Below are positions 22,801 through 32,939 of a DNA stretch of 64,000 bases, piece by piece (the first letter of the stretch is position 1; each line of letters opens with the position of its first letter). The notes under the pieces were generated by a model, which was not told the DNA's origin, ran no database searches, and saw only the letters and a program-made list of their open reading frames with translations. Location: contig JAUIMM010000115.1 in NCBI GenBank assembly GCA_031769625.1, positions 17,562,501 to 17,626,500 on the forward strand. The letters run 5' to 3'. A program made the position numbers and the translations under genes. This DNA comes from Taudactylus pleione (lineage: Eukaryota > Chordata > Amphibia > Anura > Myobatrachidae).

Positions 22801-23175
22801 GGCTGCAATTTGCTACTAGATTTAATCAACAATTAGTTTTAACCAACAACCTGGTTCTGCTTAAAAAAAAAAAAAAAATAGCCGCTTTAAATGTAGCAAC
22901 TATCTTGCTGAAATCCAACTGGGGCCAGCAAAATGCAGCATGTTACATATGATCCATGGAAGGATTGAAGAGAGCATCTCCAGACCTATTGCAGACATTG
23001 GCTGTTCTGTTAAATCAGGGAAGTAAAATTATAGTGGTAAGGAATGGGACTGGATTTCCAATTTTGGGTTCACTTTTAATGTTAGTGGAAAATGTAGACA
23101 AAGGGATTGAATGAAGTTGGTAAACAAGACATAACTGTGTGCCAGCACTAATACATGGGAGTAACTGATACAGAC

Positions 23176-23251
23176 CTAGTCTCTGTGCAAAGGAACTTGA
23201 AGTTGTGTCAGACTTGTCACCAAGAATCAATGTAGACATTGGTACAGAGTC
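23176..23251 (-). CDS. psmg4: psmg4 exon 2
   Basis: The acceptor TTTATTCCAG ends at 23252 on the minus strand. The exon encodes DSVPMSTLILGDKSDTTSSS, then FAQRL and the first base of the next codon. It matches the human DSIPVSTSLLGDTSDTTSTG segment of PSMG4 almost residue for residue. Phase 0 in and phase 1 out fit exons 1 and 3. The donor is AG followed by GTCTGT, which keeps the GT but has poor agreement at +3 to +5. Confidence 0.94.
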
Positions 23252-23805
23252 CTGGAATAAACACACGAAAACAAATCGGTTACCACATCAAGTGAAGAAA
23301 TGAGATATATTAGTCACAAGAATGATGAACGTTGTACCACAAACACATTTTCTTTTTTAAAAGGGCCTCAGATGAGACACTAAATTGTAAGACCTGTGCT
23401 ACACCTAATGCTTTGCTTTGTCTCACCCTACCACTACATTCTGGTAATAAATATTTGAGAACATAACAGAATCTAGTGCCTCGGAAATCTGTGCTAACTT
23501 GAAGAATCTATTTCTGTAGTAACAATATTGTTAATATTATGTCTATTGTTAGTATTCATTTTGGGAAAATCCAGAAGATGGTGCCAAAGACCAATTATTT
23601 CAGTAATCTATTGTACAGCTGTCCAAAATGATGTAAATGCAGGCAGCCAAATCTAAGAGGCCACCTGAACATTTGAAGATCCAACTGAAGTGTTGACTGT
23701 TTAAAATTAATCTTAGGGCGTAACAGCATAGTTACTAGTGATAAGGGCCATCTCTCTGGAAAAATAGCTCCAGGAACTATGGGTGGAGCTATAAAAACAA
23801 ATAAT
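23252..23805. other. psmg4 intron 1, 3' part
   Basis: AT-rich intron sequence between exon 2 and DIRS-B. No element end or coding similarity was seen. Confidence 0.5.
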
Positions 23806-23990
23806 ATGAGATATGGTAAGAACTTACCCTTGTTATCTCTATTTCTACGAAGTCCATAGGGTTCCACAGGATACCTTGGGTATAGGTGTGACGTCAGTCA
23901 TCGGGCACCATAGAGTTAAGCTTTCAGCCTCCCAGGATGCACTAGGGTCCCCCTCCTATACCCCACCCCCGAGCCAAGGCACCTCAGTTA
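23806..23990. repeat. DIRS-B inverted terminal repeat (element 3' end)
   Basis: Matches the reverse complement of 29445-29596 (CATCGGGCACCATAGAGTTA, GGGTCCCCCTCCTATACCCC). The outer 37 bases are specific to this end and contain GGTAAGAACTTACC. Confidence 0.9.
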
Positions 23991-24139
23991 GTTACCAAGC
24001 CAAAGGCCGGAGGAGGAGAAGGAAGAGAGAGAAAAAAGATCTGGACACACACAAGAATCACATTCTCACCAGAGGGAGACGGAAAAACCGGTGACCAGAG
24101 CAAAGCCCATCTGCAGCACAGATGCGACAGGGCGGGAGT

Positions 24140-24257
24140 CCTGTGGAACCCTATGGACTTCGTAGAAATAGAGATAACAAGGGTAAGTTTTTACCATATC
24201 TCATTTTCTACTTCAGGGTCCATAGGGTATCCACAGGATACCTTGGGGATGTCCCAA
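24140..24257. repeat. DIRS-B internal complementary region
   Basis: GACTTCGTAGAAATAGAGAT through CCATATCTCAT is complementary to the 23806 end and runs straight into TTTTCTACTTCAGGGTCCAT, complementary to the 29596 end. Confidence 0.88.
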
Positions 24258-24268
24258 AGCAGTATCCT

Positions 24269-25706
24269 TTAAGGGTGGGGACGCTCCTGTGCAGAAAGGA
24301 GAATCCGCCGCCCGAAGGAAGCATCCTGAGAGGCGAAGGTGTCAAATCTGTAATACCTCACGAAGGTATGGACAGAGGACCACGTGGCAGCCTTGCAGAT
24401 CTGGACTGCAGAGGCACCACGTCGAGCTGCCCACGAGGGACCCACAGACCTAGTGGAATGAGCCTTCACAGAAGGAGGAACCGACAGGCCTTCATGAAGA
24501 TAAGCTTCAGAAATAGCCATACGGATCCAGGCTGCCAAAGTTTGCTATGAAGCAGGCCAACCCTTTTTACGGAAGCCATAGAGGACAAACAAGGCGTCCG
24601 ACTTCCTAAACGAAGAAGTGCGGTCAACATAAGTCCTTAAGGCCCGCACGACATCCAAAGAGGCCTCACCCACTGACAGACCAGGTGAGTTAAAGGCCGG
24701 AAAACAACGATTTCCTCGTTAACATGAAACTGGGAAACAACTTTGGGAAGAAACTCGGGCCGAGTGCGGAGCACTGCCCTGTTCCCATGAAAAACCAAGA
24801 AAGGGGGTTTACAAGAAAGAGCCCCTAAATCAGAAACACGTCTGGCCGAAGCAATAGCCAGAAGGAAAACAGTCTTAGCTGTTAGCCATTTAAGATCCAC
24901 TGAGCCTAGTGGTTCAAACGGCGGTCCCTGGAGAGCCCTCAGGACCACAACCAAATCCCAAGGCGCCACAGGTGGAACAAAGGGCGGCTGAATGCGGAGA
25001 ACACCTTGCATAAAGGTGCGCTCATCCGGGATTGTAGCAATCCTACGGTGAAACCAGACAGACAGGGCCAAAACCTGTACCTTCAAAGAAGCAAGGCGAA
25101 GCTCATGATCTAGTCCCACTTGTAGGAAGGCGAGTATCCGAGACAGACGAAATTCCCGAGGTGCATAACCTCTCGGTCAACACCACTGGAAGAACGTATG
25201 CCACACGCGATGGTATATCCTCGCGGAAAACGGCTTCCGAGCTCGTAACATGGTACGCACCACAGAGCTGGAAAACCCCCTGGACCTCAGCATGGCTGTC
25301 TCAACAGCCACGCCGTCAAAGACAGCCGAGTCAGGTCCGGGTGAAGACAAGGACCCTGTGACAGAAGGTCCGGTCGTAGCGGCAACCGCAGAGGACCGTC
25401 CACGGACAGACCCTGAAGGTCTGAGAACCAGTGCCGTCTGGGCCACGCGGGAGCTATCAACAGGAGCGTCCCTCCTTCCTGTTTGAATTTCCGATTACCC
25501 GTGGAAGAAGGGAGACCGGAGGGAACAGGTATGCGAACCGGAACGTCCACCGGACGGACAGAGCATCCGCCAGAGACGCCCCTTCGTCTCTTGTGCGAGA
25601 CCCGTACACCGGCAACTTGTTGTTGTGCCGGGACGCCATGAGGTCGATCTCTGGAAGACCCCATCTGTCCACCAGCAGTTGAAAAACGTCCGGGTGCAGG
25701 GACCAT
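24269..25706 (-). pseudogene. DIRS-B tyrosine recombinase
   Basis: It starts in the frame MVPAPGRFSTAGGQMGSS (25706). A one-base deletion near 25490 swaps it with the overlapping RT frame. It resumes as SARIYHRVWHTFFQWC and meets a stop directly after WC (about 25177). The next block (25119-24637) holds ASARRVSDLGAL with the first catalytic Arg. The final block (24538-24269) has AHSTRSVG (HxxR) and FVRYYRFDTFAS with the catalytic Tyr. At least four lesions separate the parts, so no recombinase can be made. The end LLSAQERPHP is shared with DIRS-A. Confidence 0.87.
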
Positions 25707-27211
25707 TCCCCCGGATGAACGTCCTGGCGACTTAGAAAGTCCGCCTCCCAATTTAGCACTCCCGGGATGAAGACCGCTGATATGGCCGGAAGATTGCGCT
25801 CCGCCCATACCAGGATCCGAGAGACCTCCACGAGAGCCGCCCGACTTCGGGTTCCTCCTTGCCTGTTTATGTAGGCCACGGTGGTAGCGTTGTCCGACTG
25901 GACCTGTACCGGGCGACCCTGGAGAACCCGATGTGCCTGCTGGAGAGCATTGAAGACCGCACGGAGTTCCAAGATATTGATTGGAAGCTCCGCTTCTGTC
26001 GGCGTCCACCTGCCCTGGAACAAGTGTGGACCCGAAACTGCTCCCCAGCCCCGAAGACTAGCGTCCGTTGTCAACAGTACCCAATTTGGAACCCAGAACG
26101 GACGTCCCTTGCTGAAATGGGTCATCTGTAACCACCAGGCAAGGGACAGGCGAACCTCCGGGGTGAGCACAATCGTCTGGGACTTCAGAGACTGAGGCAG
26201 CCCGTTCCACGTGGACAGGATCAGGTGCTGCAGAGGTCTGGAGTGAAACTGGGCATATTCCACCATGTCGAACACCGACACCATGGAGCCCAGTAACCTC
26301 ATCGCCGAGTGTAGACACACCCGGCGGCTGTGCAGACAACTGCGCACCCCCGACTGTAAAGCAGAGATCTTTTCCCCCGTCACGAAGATCCTTTGCTGTT
26401 CAGAGTCCAATAAGGCTCCGAGGTGCAGAATCCGCCGAGACGGGATTAGAGTGGACTTCTGCCAGTTGATTAGCCAGCCGTGCCGTTGCAGTAGCGCAAT
26501 GGTCAGGTCCAAGTGGCGTAGAAGGAGCTCTGGAGATCCTGCCACCAATAAAAGGACGTCCAAGTACGGCAACATGCGGACTCCCTGCAGCCGCAGAGAA
26601 GCCGCCATGACCGCCATCACCTTGGTGAACACACGTGGTGCTGTCGCCAGGCCAAAAGGTAACGCCCTAAACTGGAAGTGGTCGCTGCGGATTGCAAACC
26701 TGAGGAATTGTTGATGGCGCAAAAGAATAGGGACATGCAGGTAAGCGTCCTGTATGTCCAATGACACCATGTAGTCCCCAGGTTCCAGTGCCAGAATGAT
26801 GGACCGTAGGGTCTCCATCCGAACCTTCGGAACCCGCAAAGACTTGTTGAGAGCCTTGAGGTTGAGAATCGGACGATACGACCCATTGGGTTTCTGTACC
26901 AAAAAAAGATTTGAATAGAAACCCTGGCCCCTCTGGGAGAATGGAACAGGCACTATAACTCCAGCCTGGAGCATAGTGTGCAATACCTTCCGCAGCTCCG
27001 TAGCCTTGTTCCGGTCTGATGGTAGACCCGTGGTGAAGAATCGAGCCGGGAGTCTGTGCCGGAAAGAGAGGGCGTACCCGTGGGAGACCACCTCGAGAAC
27101 CCAAGTGTCCGTCGTAGTGACCGACCAACACTGGGCGAACTGCAGCAGGCGGCCTCCCACTTTGGGATCCCCCAAAGGGAGGCCCGGACCGTCAGGCCGC
27201 AGGCTTGTCAT
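25287..27211 (-). pseudogene. DIRS-B RT/RNase H/methyltransferase-like ORF
   Basis: It starts at MTSLRPDGPGL (27211), overlapping the gag stop by 20 bases, and is open to 25457. RT landmarks are VQKPNGSYRP, MVSLDIQDAYLHVP and FGLATAPRVFTKVM. The active-site motif reads YLDV instead of YLDD (Val codon at 26557-26555), and one residue is inserted just after, so polymerase activity should be lost. RNase H residues are intact (LTTDAS, NILEL, VQSDNATT). The methyltransferase-like part begins DLMASRHNNKLPVYGSRTRD and continues in another frame after the deletion near 25490, ending at 25287. Confidence 0.9.
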
Positions 27212-28529
27212 CTGGCTTAGGGGCCGGACGTCTGGTACTCCAAGCCTGCTTCCGGGGCTTGGCCGATTTCTTAGGGCCAGCCTGTCGAGGAAAAGACTGT
27301 GGTTTGGGCTTGCCCTGGGCCCTATAAGACCGAAAGGACGATGGTCCAGAACCAGAAGGAGCAGCGGCCGACGGGAGACAAGCCGATTTGGCTGCCGCCA
27401 GCGTGGCCACAATCTTGTCCAGATCCAGACCGAAGAGAACTTCTCCAGTAAATGGCAACGCCTCCAAACCCATTTTGGAGTCAGCGTCCGCCTTCCAGGA
27501 TCGCAGCCACAAAGTGCGACGAGCAGCCACCGTTGCTGAAGAAATTCTAGACACCACAGTACTAATGTCTAAGGCCGCCTCCTTGATATAAGTGGCCGAA
27601 TCACGGAGATTACCAATCAACTCCGCCTGTTCGGCCGGACAGTCGGAATCAAAAGACGCCTCTAATGAATCCGCCCAGCGCTCCATCGCTCTGGCAACCC
27701 AGCAAATGGCCATAGCCGGCCGTGCTGCCCCCCCCGCAAGGGAATAAGCGGACTTCAGGCAGATCTCCACCTTGCGGTCCGTAGCATCCTTAAGGGAGGA
27801 CATGGATGGCATAGGCAATGTGGCACTACGGACAAGACGGGTCACGTGAGAATCCACCTGTGGAGGGGATTCCCACTTTGCAAAATAATTATCCGCGAAC
27901 GGATAAGCCACTGCCAGGCGCCTCTGCGGCTGGTATCTTTTGCCAGGCTGTTTCCACGCCTCCTCTAAATGGTCCGCTAACTGACCCGAAAGAGGAAAGA
28001 CTGTGGCATCGCCCTTCACATCTTTAAAAAAGGCATACTTTGATTTAGCCGCTGGGGGAACTTCGTCCTCAATCACCAAGGCTGTGCGGACTGCCCGAAT
28101 AAGTCCAGGAATATATACCCTGGACTTAGCGTCAGCGTCCTTAGTATGGAGAGGTTCCTGATCGTAAGGATCCAGAATCTCCCCATCATCAGACGTCCCC
28201 TCGTCATCCTCATAAGGAGCCGACAGAGACGCCACCAGCCGTTTATGTGGCCGCATCACAGACTCCCCTTGCAACACATCCGACAAGTGCTGTACCGAAC
28301 TCGTCAGGGAGTTAACCCACGACGGCTCCTGAGAAACCGGGAGCGGGGAAATAGGGAGACTGTGGGGTACCACCAATTGTCGTGGGAAACCCTGCATGGG
28401 TGACGACACCACTGACTGCTGGGACAAACCCATCTGCGTAAACGCGGGCTGCGGAGCTAACTGGCCCACTAAGGTTGTAAGCGCCTGAGCAAAACAAGCC
28501 CAGGGCGGCTCCTGTACCGGTGCAGACAT
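27192..28529 (-). CDS. DIRS-B gag, open but N-terminally shortened
   Basis: 445 codons, uninterrupted. It begins MSAPVQEPPWACFAQALTTL. Compared with DIRS-A, the CxxC-x14-CxxC motif and its surroundings are deleted in frame, right after the start codon. Conserved blocks follow: an acidic stretch with DDEGTSDDGEI, SKYAFFKDVKGDATVFPLSG, RLVRSATLPMPSM, LKSAYSLAGGAARPAMAI and LWLRSWKADADSKMGLEALP, then a basic tail (KKSAKPRKQAWSTRRP) ending KPDDKPAA. DIRS gag is presumed to form the particle that packages the RNA. Its expression here is unknown. Confidence 0.85.
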   Translation of the reverse strand: MSAPVQEPPWACFAQALTTLVGQLAPQPAFTQMGLSQQSVVSSPMQGFPRQLVVPHSLPISPLPVSQEPSWVNSLTSSVQHLSDVLQGESVMRPHKRLVASLSAPYEDDEGTSDDGEILDPYDQEPLHTKDADAKSRVYIPGLIRAVRTALVIEDEVPPAAKSKYAFFKDVKGDATVFPLSGQLADHLEEAWKQPGKRYQPQRRLAVAYPFADNYFAKWESPPQVDSHVTRLVRSATLPMPSMSSLKDATDRKVEICLKSAYSLAGGAARPAMAICWVARAMERWADSLEASFDSDCPAEQAELIGNLRDSATYIKEAALDISTVVSRISSATVAARRTLWLRSWKADADSKMGLEALPFTGEVLFGLDLDKIVATLAAAKSACLPSAAAPSGSGPSSFRSYRAQGKPKPQSFPRQAGPKKSAKPRKQAWSTRRPAPKPDDKPAA

Positions 28530-29444
28530 GATGGTACTAAGTATGTGACCCCTCTCACCAATTATATATTAAATAGGCGAGAGACCACCCTGCAGCACCG
28601 CACCACAAGGGCTTAGCAGAAAGGACAGGGACAGTAATAAAGCTGACAGTTAGAAGAAAAGTTACAGGCAGCAGCGCTAGCACAGTCACATACAATGCAA
28701 AGAAAAATCAATTCCTGCACTAACAGCGCTGATCACTCAACTACGCAGACACAGGGCCTGGTAGGACACAGCACAGCATACACAGACCTGACCCAAATCG
28801 GAGGAGAGGTATGCGGGGGGACCCAGACCACGATGCTTCCGTCCAGCGCTTCCAGCAGCGTTCACCATGCGTTGGAAAGATGGCCGCCGAGGAGCAGAGA
28901 GGAGCGCTGCCACAGGACCAGTCGGCAGTGTGCAGAGAGGGCTGTGTGCAGCGGGGGAGGCGTCGGCTGTGAGACAGGGAAGGCGCGGTCCCCTGGCATG
29001 CATTTAACCCCCGGGACGCCGCAGCGCTACCGCTCTGCTGCTGTCCGCTGTCCCAGGGGGTAGTGGAAGCGCAGGTTCAATACCTGGCTCCACGCTGCAG
29101 CCAGTCCCCAGGGAGCCCCCTGCCTGGGGACTCTGGACCATGTGACAGCGGGGACCCACCGCGGGACCCCGCTGCTTACCTGCTGTCCCCCTTGAATCCG
29201 GCCATGGTCCGGAACATCTGGGGTCACCGCTAGCTGTGACCCCAGATGCTCACCAGCATCCCCGGATCGGTACCGGTGTTCTGGTACCGGCGGGGGTGTA
29301 GGGAAGACAGCATGGACGTCAGGACTGACTGTACATGCTATTCATCCAGATGTGCAGCCACAGCTGCATGAAGAAAAAGCTTCAGGGGCTCTTCTAGCCC
29401 CCACTCCAACAGGTGCACCCGACTCCGGCCGGGCACCAAACTAA

Positions 29445-29596
29445 ACTGAGGTGCCTTGGCTCGGGGGCGGGGTATAGGAGGGGGACCCTAGTGCATCCTG
29501 GGAGGCTGAAAGCTTAACTCTATGGTGCCCGATGATTGACGTCACACCTATACCCAAGGTATCCTGTGGATACCATATGGACCCTGAAGTAGAAAA
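29445..29596. repeat. DIRS-B inverted terminal repeat (element 5' end)
   Basis: Reverse complement of the 23806-23990 repeat; ends GGACCCTGAAGTAGAAAA. Confidence 0.9.
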
Positions 29597-29700
29597 AATT
29601 ATTTTATATATATATAAAAAAGTATTTAGAAAAGAAGGCACTCAAAAGGGCCTTTAAAATGAAACTTATCTAATGGAGAATACATTTTGTCCCAGGACTG

Positions 29701-29997
29701 AGGGCCTAATTCAGACCCGCTCGCAAGCGGGTCGATGTTGCCCAAGTGCGCATGACGGAGGCGGCTCAGTCGTGCGCATGCGCGAGACCCGAATAACGAC
29801 GGCCAAGCCGTCGTTATGGGTCTCGCACCAAAGGGGGTCTCGTCGTAAGCCCGATGGTCGCAATGGTCTTGACCATCGCGACCATCATTTTGGCCGCTCG
29901 CTATAGCTGTGGGTGGTCACCCACAGCTATGCGAGCGGCCAAGAGGCCGCTCCAAAAAGTAGGAGGGACGGTCCTGATTCAGAGGCCTGAGTTCCTG
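29701..29997. repeat. Partial hairpin-chain MITE
   Basis: It opens AGGGCCTAATTCAGACCCGC and shows the consecutive hairpins of the family seen complete at 33762-34301. Examples are CGACGGCCAAGCCGTCG, CGATGGTCGCAATGGTCTTGACCATCG-like pairs, and GGCCGCTCGCTATAGCTGTG against its complement. The right end is not in the expected inverted form, so the copy is probably truncated. Confidence 0.6.
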
Positions 29998-30053
29998 ATT
30001 GTTCCTGCTGAAAGATAGCTCTGCTAGTGATTGTATTCATCATTTTACATATA

Positions 30054-30466
30054 CAGGTTGAGTCTCCCATATCCAAATACGGAATATTTTTTGCATGACT
30101 GAGATAGTGAAACTTTTAATTTTTGATGGTTCAATGAACACAAAGTTTATTAAGGCACACAATTATTAAAAATAAATAATAAAATTACGTATAGGCTGTG
30201 TGTATAAGGTGTATATGAAACAAATTAATTTCATGTATGTACACAAACTTTGTTTGAGCCCTCAAAATTATTGAAAATATTGTATAAAATTACCTGCAGG
30301 CTGTGTGTAGAAAGTGTATATGAATAATAAATGCATTCTGTGTTTAGATTTGGGCCCTATTCCGAAGACATTTCAATATGGTATGCAATTATTCCAAAAT
30401 ACGGAATATTTCGATATCCGAAATACCCTTGGTCCCAAGCATTTTGGATATGGGAGACTCAACGTG
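30054..30466. repeat. MITE of the Tc1/mariner (Tigger-like) type
   Basis: CAGGTTGAGTCTCCCATATC at 30054 and GATATGGGAGACTCAACGTG ending at 30466 are inverted ends. Both sides are flanked by TA. The subterminal ACTTGGTCCCAAGC-like and CAAAGTTT blocks resemble a widespread vertebrate Tigger-like MITE that begins CAGGTTGAGTATCCC. It lies in psmg4 intron 1. Confidence 0.75.
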
Positions 30467-31060
30467 TATTGTATATCAGCAATTATTGTCTTATCCTCTA
30501 GGGATTTATAGTATATTTTTATTTCGTTTTTAGAACTTGAATTTATTGTGTAATAAATTGAAGATACAATCATGCTGGTTACTGTCTACTATACATGGTT
30601 TATCTTTATAATAGGACTAGTGTACAGTGCTATTTTCTATTGTTTGCATGTCTTTGACAGCTGCTCAATTTGTTGATAATTAATAAGGATGATCACACGA
30701 TTACTGTCAAAACTGTATAGCGTGTACCTAGTTTTACTCTTAGCCGTGGTGGGCTCTTTTTGTGGTTAATGCTCAGAAAACGTCTGCCACATTAAGTGGT
30801 CTATTCATTATGTTAATTTTTGAGGTCCGGGCAGAGAGCGCTAATCTGAAAATAAGCGGTCTCCCCAAACATTTTAACTGCCAGTGAAACTTATCTTTGC
30901 CGAGTCTGACTCTGCAGCGATAGTGCGCCTGCGTGAACTAGAGTTCACAAAGGCGTACAAAGCCCTAGCGTCCGGCAGAAGGATCCGAAATGTGTGCGAA
31001 TGCTCCCGCAGTCAAGCTCTGAATATATTGTATTTTCGGAGCTTGATGAATTTAGGTCCC
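30467..31060. other. psmg4 intron 1, no element seen
   Basis: AT-rich intron sequence; nothing recognisable. Confidence 0.45.
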
Positions 31061-32147
31061 ATACTAGTGTATGCAGACAGCAGGCCACATCGGGAGACAA
31101 AAGGTAAGCAGGAGATATCTGTGATACTAGTGTATGCGGACAGCGGGCCACATCGGGAGAGAAAGGTAAGCTGGAGATATCTGTGATACTAGTGTATGGG
31201 GACAGCGGGCCACATCAGGAAAGAAAGGTAGGCAGGAGATATCTGTGATACTAGTGTATGGGGACACCGGCCATTCCAGGAGAAGAAGGTAAGCTGGAGA
31301 TATGTGATACTAGTGTGTGGGGACAGCAGGCCACATCGGGAGAGGAAGGTAAGCTGGAGATATGCGATACTAGTGTATGGGGACAGCGGGCCACATCGGG
31401 AGAGAAAGGTAAGCTGGATATATGTGATACTAGTGTATGGGGACAGCGCGCCATTCCAGGAGAGGAAGGTAAGCTGGAGATATGTGATACTAGTGTGTGG
31501 GGACAGCAGGCCACATCGGGAGAGGAAGGTAAGCTGGAGATATGTGATACTAGTGTATGGGGACAGCGGGCCACATCGGGAGAGAAAGGTAAGCTGGATA
31601 TATGTGATACTAGTGTATGGGGACAGCGCGCCATTCCAGGAGAGGAAGGTAAGCTGGAGATATGTGATACTAGTGTATGGGGACAGCGGGCCACATCGGG
31701 AGAGAAAGGTAAGCTGGATATATGTGATACTAGTGTATGGGGACAGCGCGCCATTCTGGCAGAGGAAGGTAAGCAGGAGATATGTGATACTAGTGTATGG
31801 GGACAGCGGGCCACATCGGGAGAGAAAGGTAAGCAGGAGATATGTGATACTAGTGTATGGGGACAGCGGGCCACATCGGGAGAGAAAGGTAAGCTGGAGA
31901 TATCTGTGATACTAGTGTATGGGGACAGCGGGCCATTCCAGGAGAGGAAGGTAAGCTGGAGATATGTGATACTAGTGTATGGGGACAGCGGGCCATTCCA
32001 GGAGAGAAAGGTAAGCTGGAGATATCTGTGATACTAGTGTATGGGGACAGCGGGCCATTCTGGCAGAGGAAGGTAAGCAGGAGATATGTGATACAAGTGT
32101 ATGGGCACAGCGGGCCACATCGGGAGAGAAAGGTAAGCAGGAGATAT
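31061..32147. repeat. 60-bp minisatellite, about 18 units
   Basis: Units start near 31063, 31127, 31188, 31250 and then about every 60 bases to 32094; a few have 62-64 bases from an extra TCT. The core is ACTAGTGTATGGGGACAGCG, a CCACATCGGG or CCATTCCAGG variant, GAGA(A/G)AAGGTAAGC, then TGGAGATATGTGAT. Two unit types alternate, and a three-unit, 180-bp block is repeated (31260-31440 and 31440-31620). Because 60 is a multiple of three, long stop-free frames exist on both strands, but they are a consequence of the repeat and not genes. It lies in psmg4 intron 1, close to exon 1. Confidence 0.95.
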
Positions 32148-32407
32148 TTCATGTGTTACCTTTATGATGAAGGGTCCCAAAACTTAATTTCTCCAAAAGT
32201 AGGTGAAAAGGTCCCTTTTTACCTGCTTTTTCTGCTTTTGTACGTATAAAATGTGACCCAAGGTATCAAATGGCCAATGTATTAAGCACCGAAAAAAGTT
32301 TGGGTGACACAGAGCAGCAAGAACGGACCATATAACTCATGCAATGTATATGTTTAGTCATCCATGTTTCTACATCTAAATAAAAGCGACAGAGGGGGGA
32401 CACTCAC

Positions 32408-32569
32408 AAATCTGCTGCACATGGCTACAGCTAGATTGGACAGACTGGCGGAGAGCCCGACCCACAGGAAGAAGCAGTCATCCAGGCCCATCACATGGAA
32501 GTGGATGAGTTTATCGCAGATCTTCTCGCTGAAGTTGTGCACAGTGATGGGGCGATGTGCGGAATTCAT
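32408..32569 (-). CDS. psmg4: psmg4 exon 1: proteasome assembly chaperone 4
   Basis: PSMG4 pairs with PSMG3 to form a chaperone heterodimer that guides assembly of the 20S proteasome alpha ring in the cytosol. This exon starts at the ATG (32569-32567) with MNSAHRPITVHNFSEK and continues through KLIHFHVMGLDDCFFLWVG to LSNLAVAMCSRF. The human protein has the same core (HNFS, LVHFHVMRLTDSLFLWVG, NLAVAMCSRY), so identification is secure. The exon is 54 codons, phase 0, followed by a good donor (GTGAGT at 32407-32402). No membrane or signal sequence. Intron 1 (23252-32407, 9.2 kb) has been enlarged by DIRS-B and the minisatellite. Confidence 0.95.
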
Positions 32570-32599
32570 GGCTTGCAATGCGCACACCCACCTGCCCGG

Positions 32600-32640
32600 C
32601 ACTCCACTTCCGCCGGCGTCATACTGTAATCGCCAATCCT
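32600..32640 (-). promoter_or_regulatory. Likely psmg4 promoter elements
   Basis: Between the psmg4 start codon and the 37-bp minisatellite lies a CpG-bearing stretch. It has an ETS-type site (CACTTCCGCC at 32605-32614, i.e. GGCGGAAGTG on the gene strand), an adjacent TGACG half-CRE (32617-32621) and a CCAAT box at 32633. Such a TATA-less mix is typical of housekeeping promoters. The transcription start is not known. Confidence 0.45.
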
Positions 32641-32939
32641 CCCGCCTACATGAGCTATGTGTGGCCATATTGTATTCGGGAAGATTGCAAGATGAGAAAC
32701 TTTTTGCCCAAAATAAACATGGTCGCCTAAATAGGAAAAAAAAAAAAAGTGCCTCCGCAGTCTGTAGAGCTGTTCCTGTAGCGCATGAGATCCGGCATGG
32801 CGCGTTAGAGGTGACCTCCGGTCCTGGTGTAGGCTTCGCAGCGACAGGAACGGTCCCGTATGCACTCAGCGTAACGTGTCCTGGTGACAGCGCCTCCTGC
32901 AGGTGCTTCGGCAAAAGGCTCGTCTGAGAGGGGAGGATT

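Larger units (their letters stand above)
23806..29596 (-). mobile_element. DIRS-B, full-length inactive DIRS retrotransposon
   Basis: A 5.8-kb element in minus orientation inside psmg4 intron 1, sense to psmg4. It is closely related to DIRS-A in every part. Terminal repeats are at 23806-23990 and 29445-29596, and the internal complementary region at about 24140-24257. Gag is open throughout, RT/RNase H is open over about 580 codons, and the tyrosine recombinase is broken. The first 45 or so gag codons, including the CxxC-x14-CxxC motif, are missing, and the RT catalytic motif is mutated. Better preserved than DIRS-A, so possibly the younger copy (inference). Confidence 0.93.

Noticed and set aside
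31251..32031. Open frames of 200-257 codons on both strands
   Set aside because: They lie wholly in the 60-bp minisatellite; a stop-free unit whose length is a multiple of three gives such frames automatically.
32354..32927. 187-codon plus-strand frame and the 5' and 3' extensions of the minus-strand frame
   Set aside because: Only 32569-32408 on the minus strand matches PSMG4; the remainder is intron, promoter and antisense sequence.
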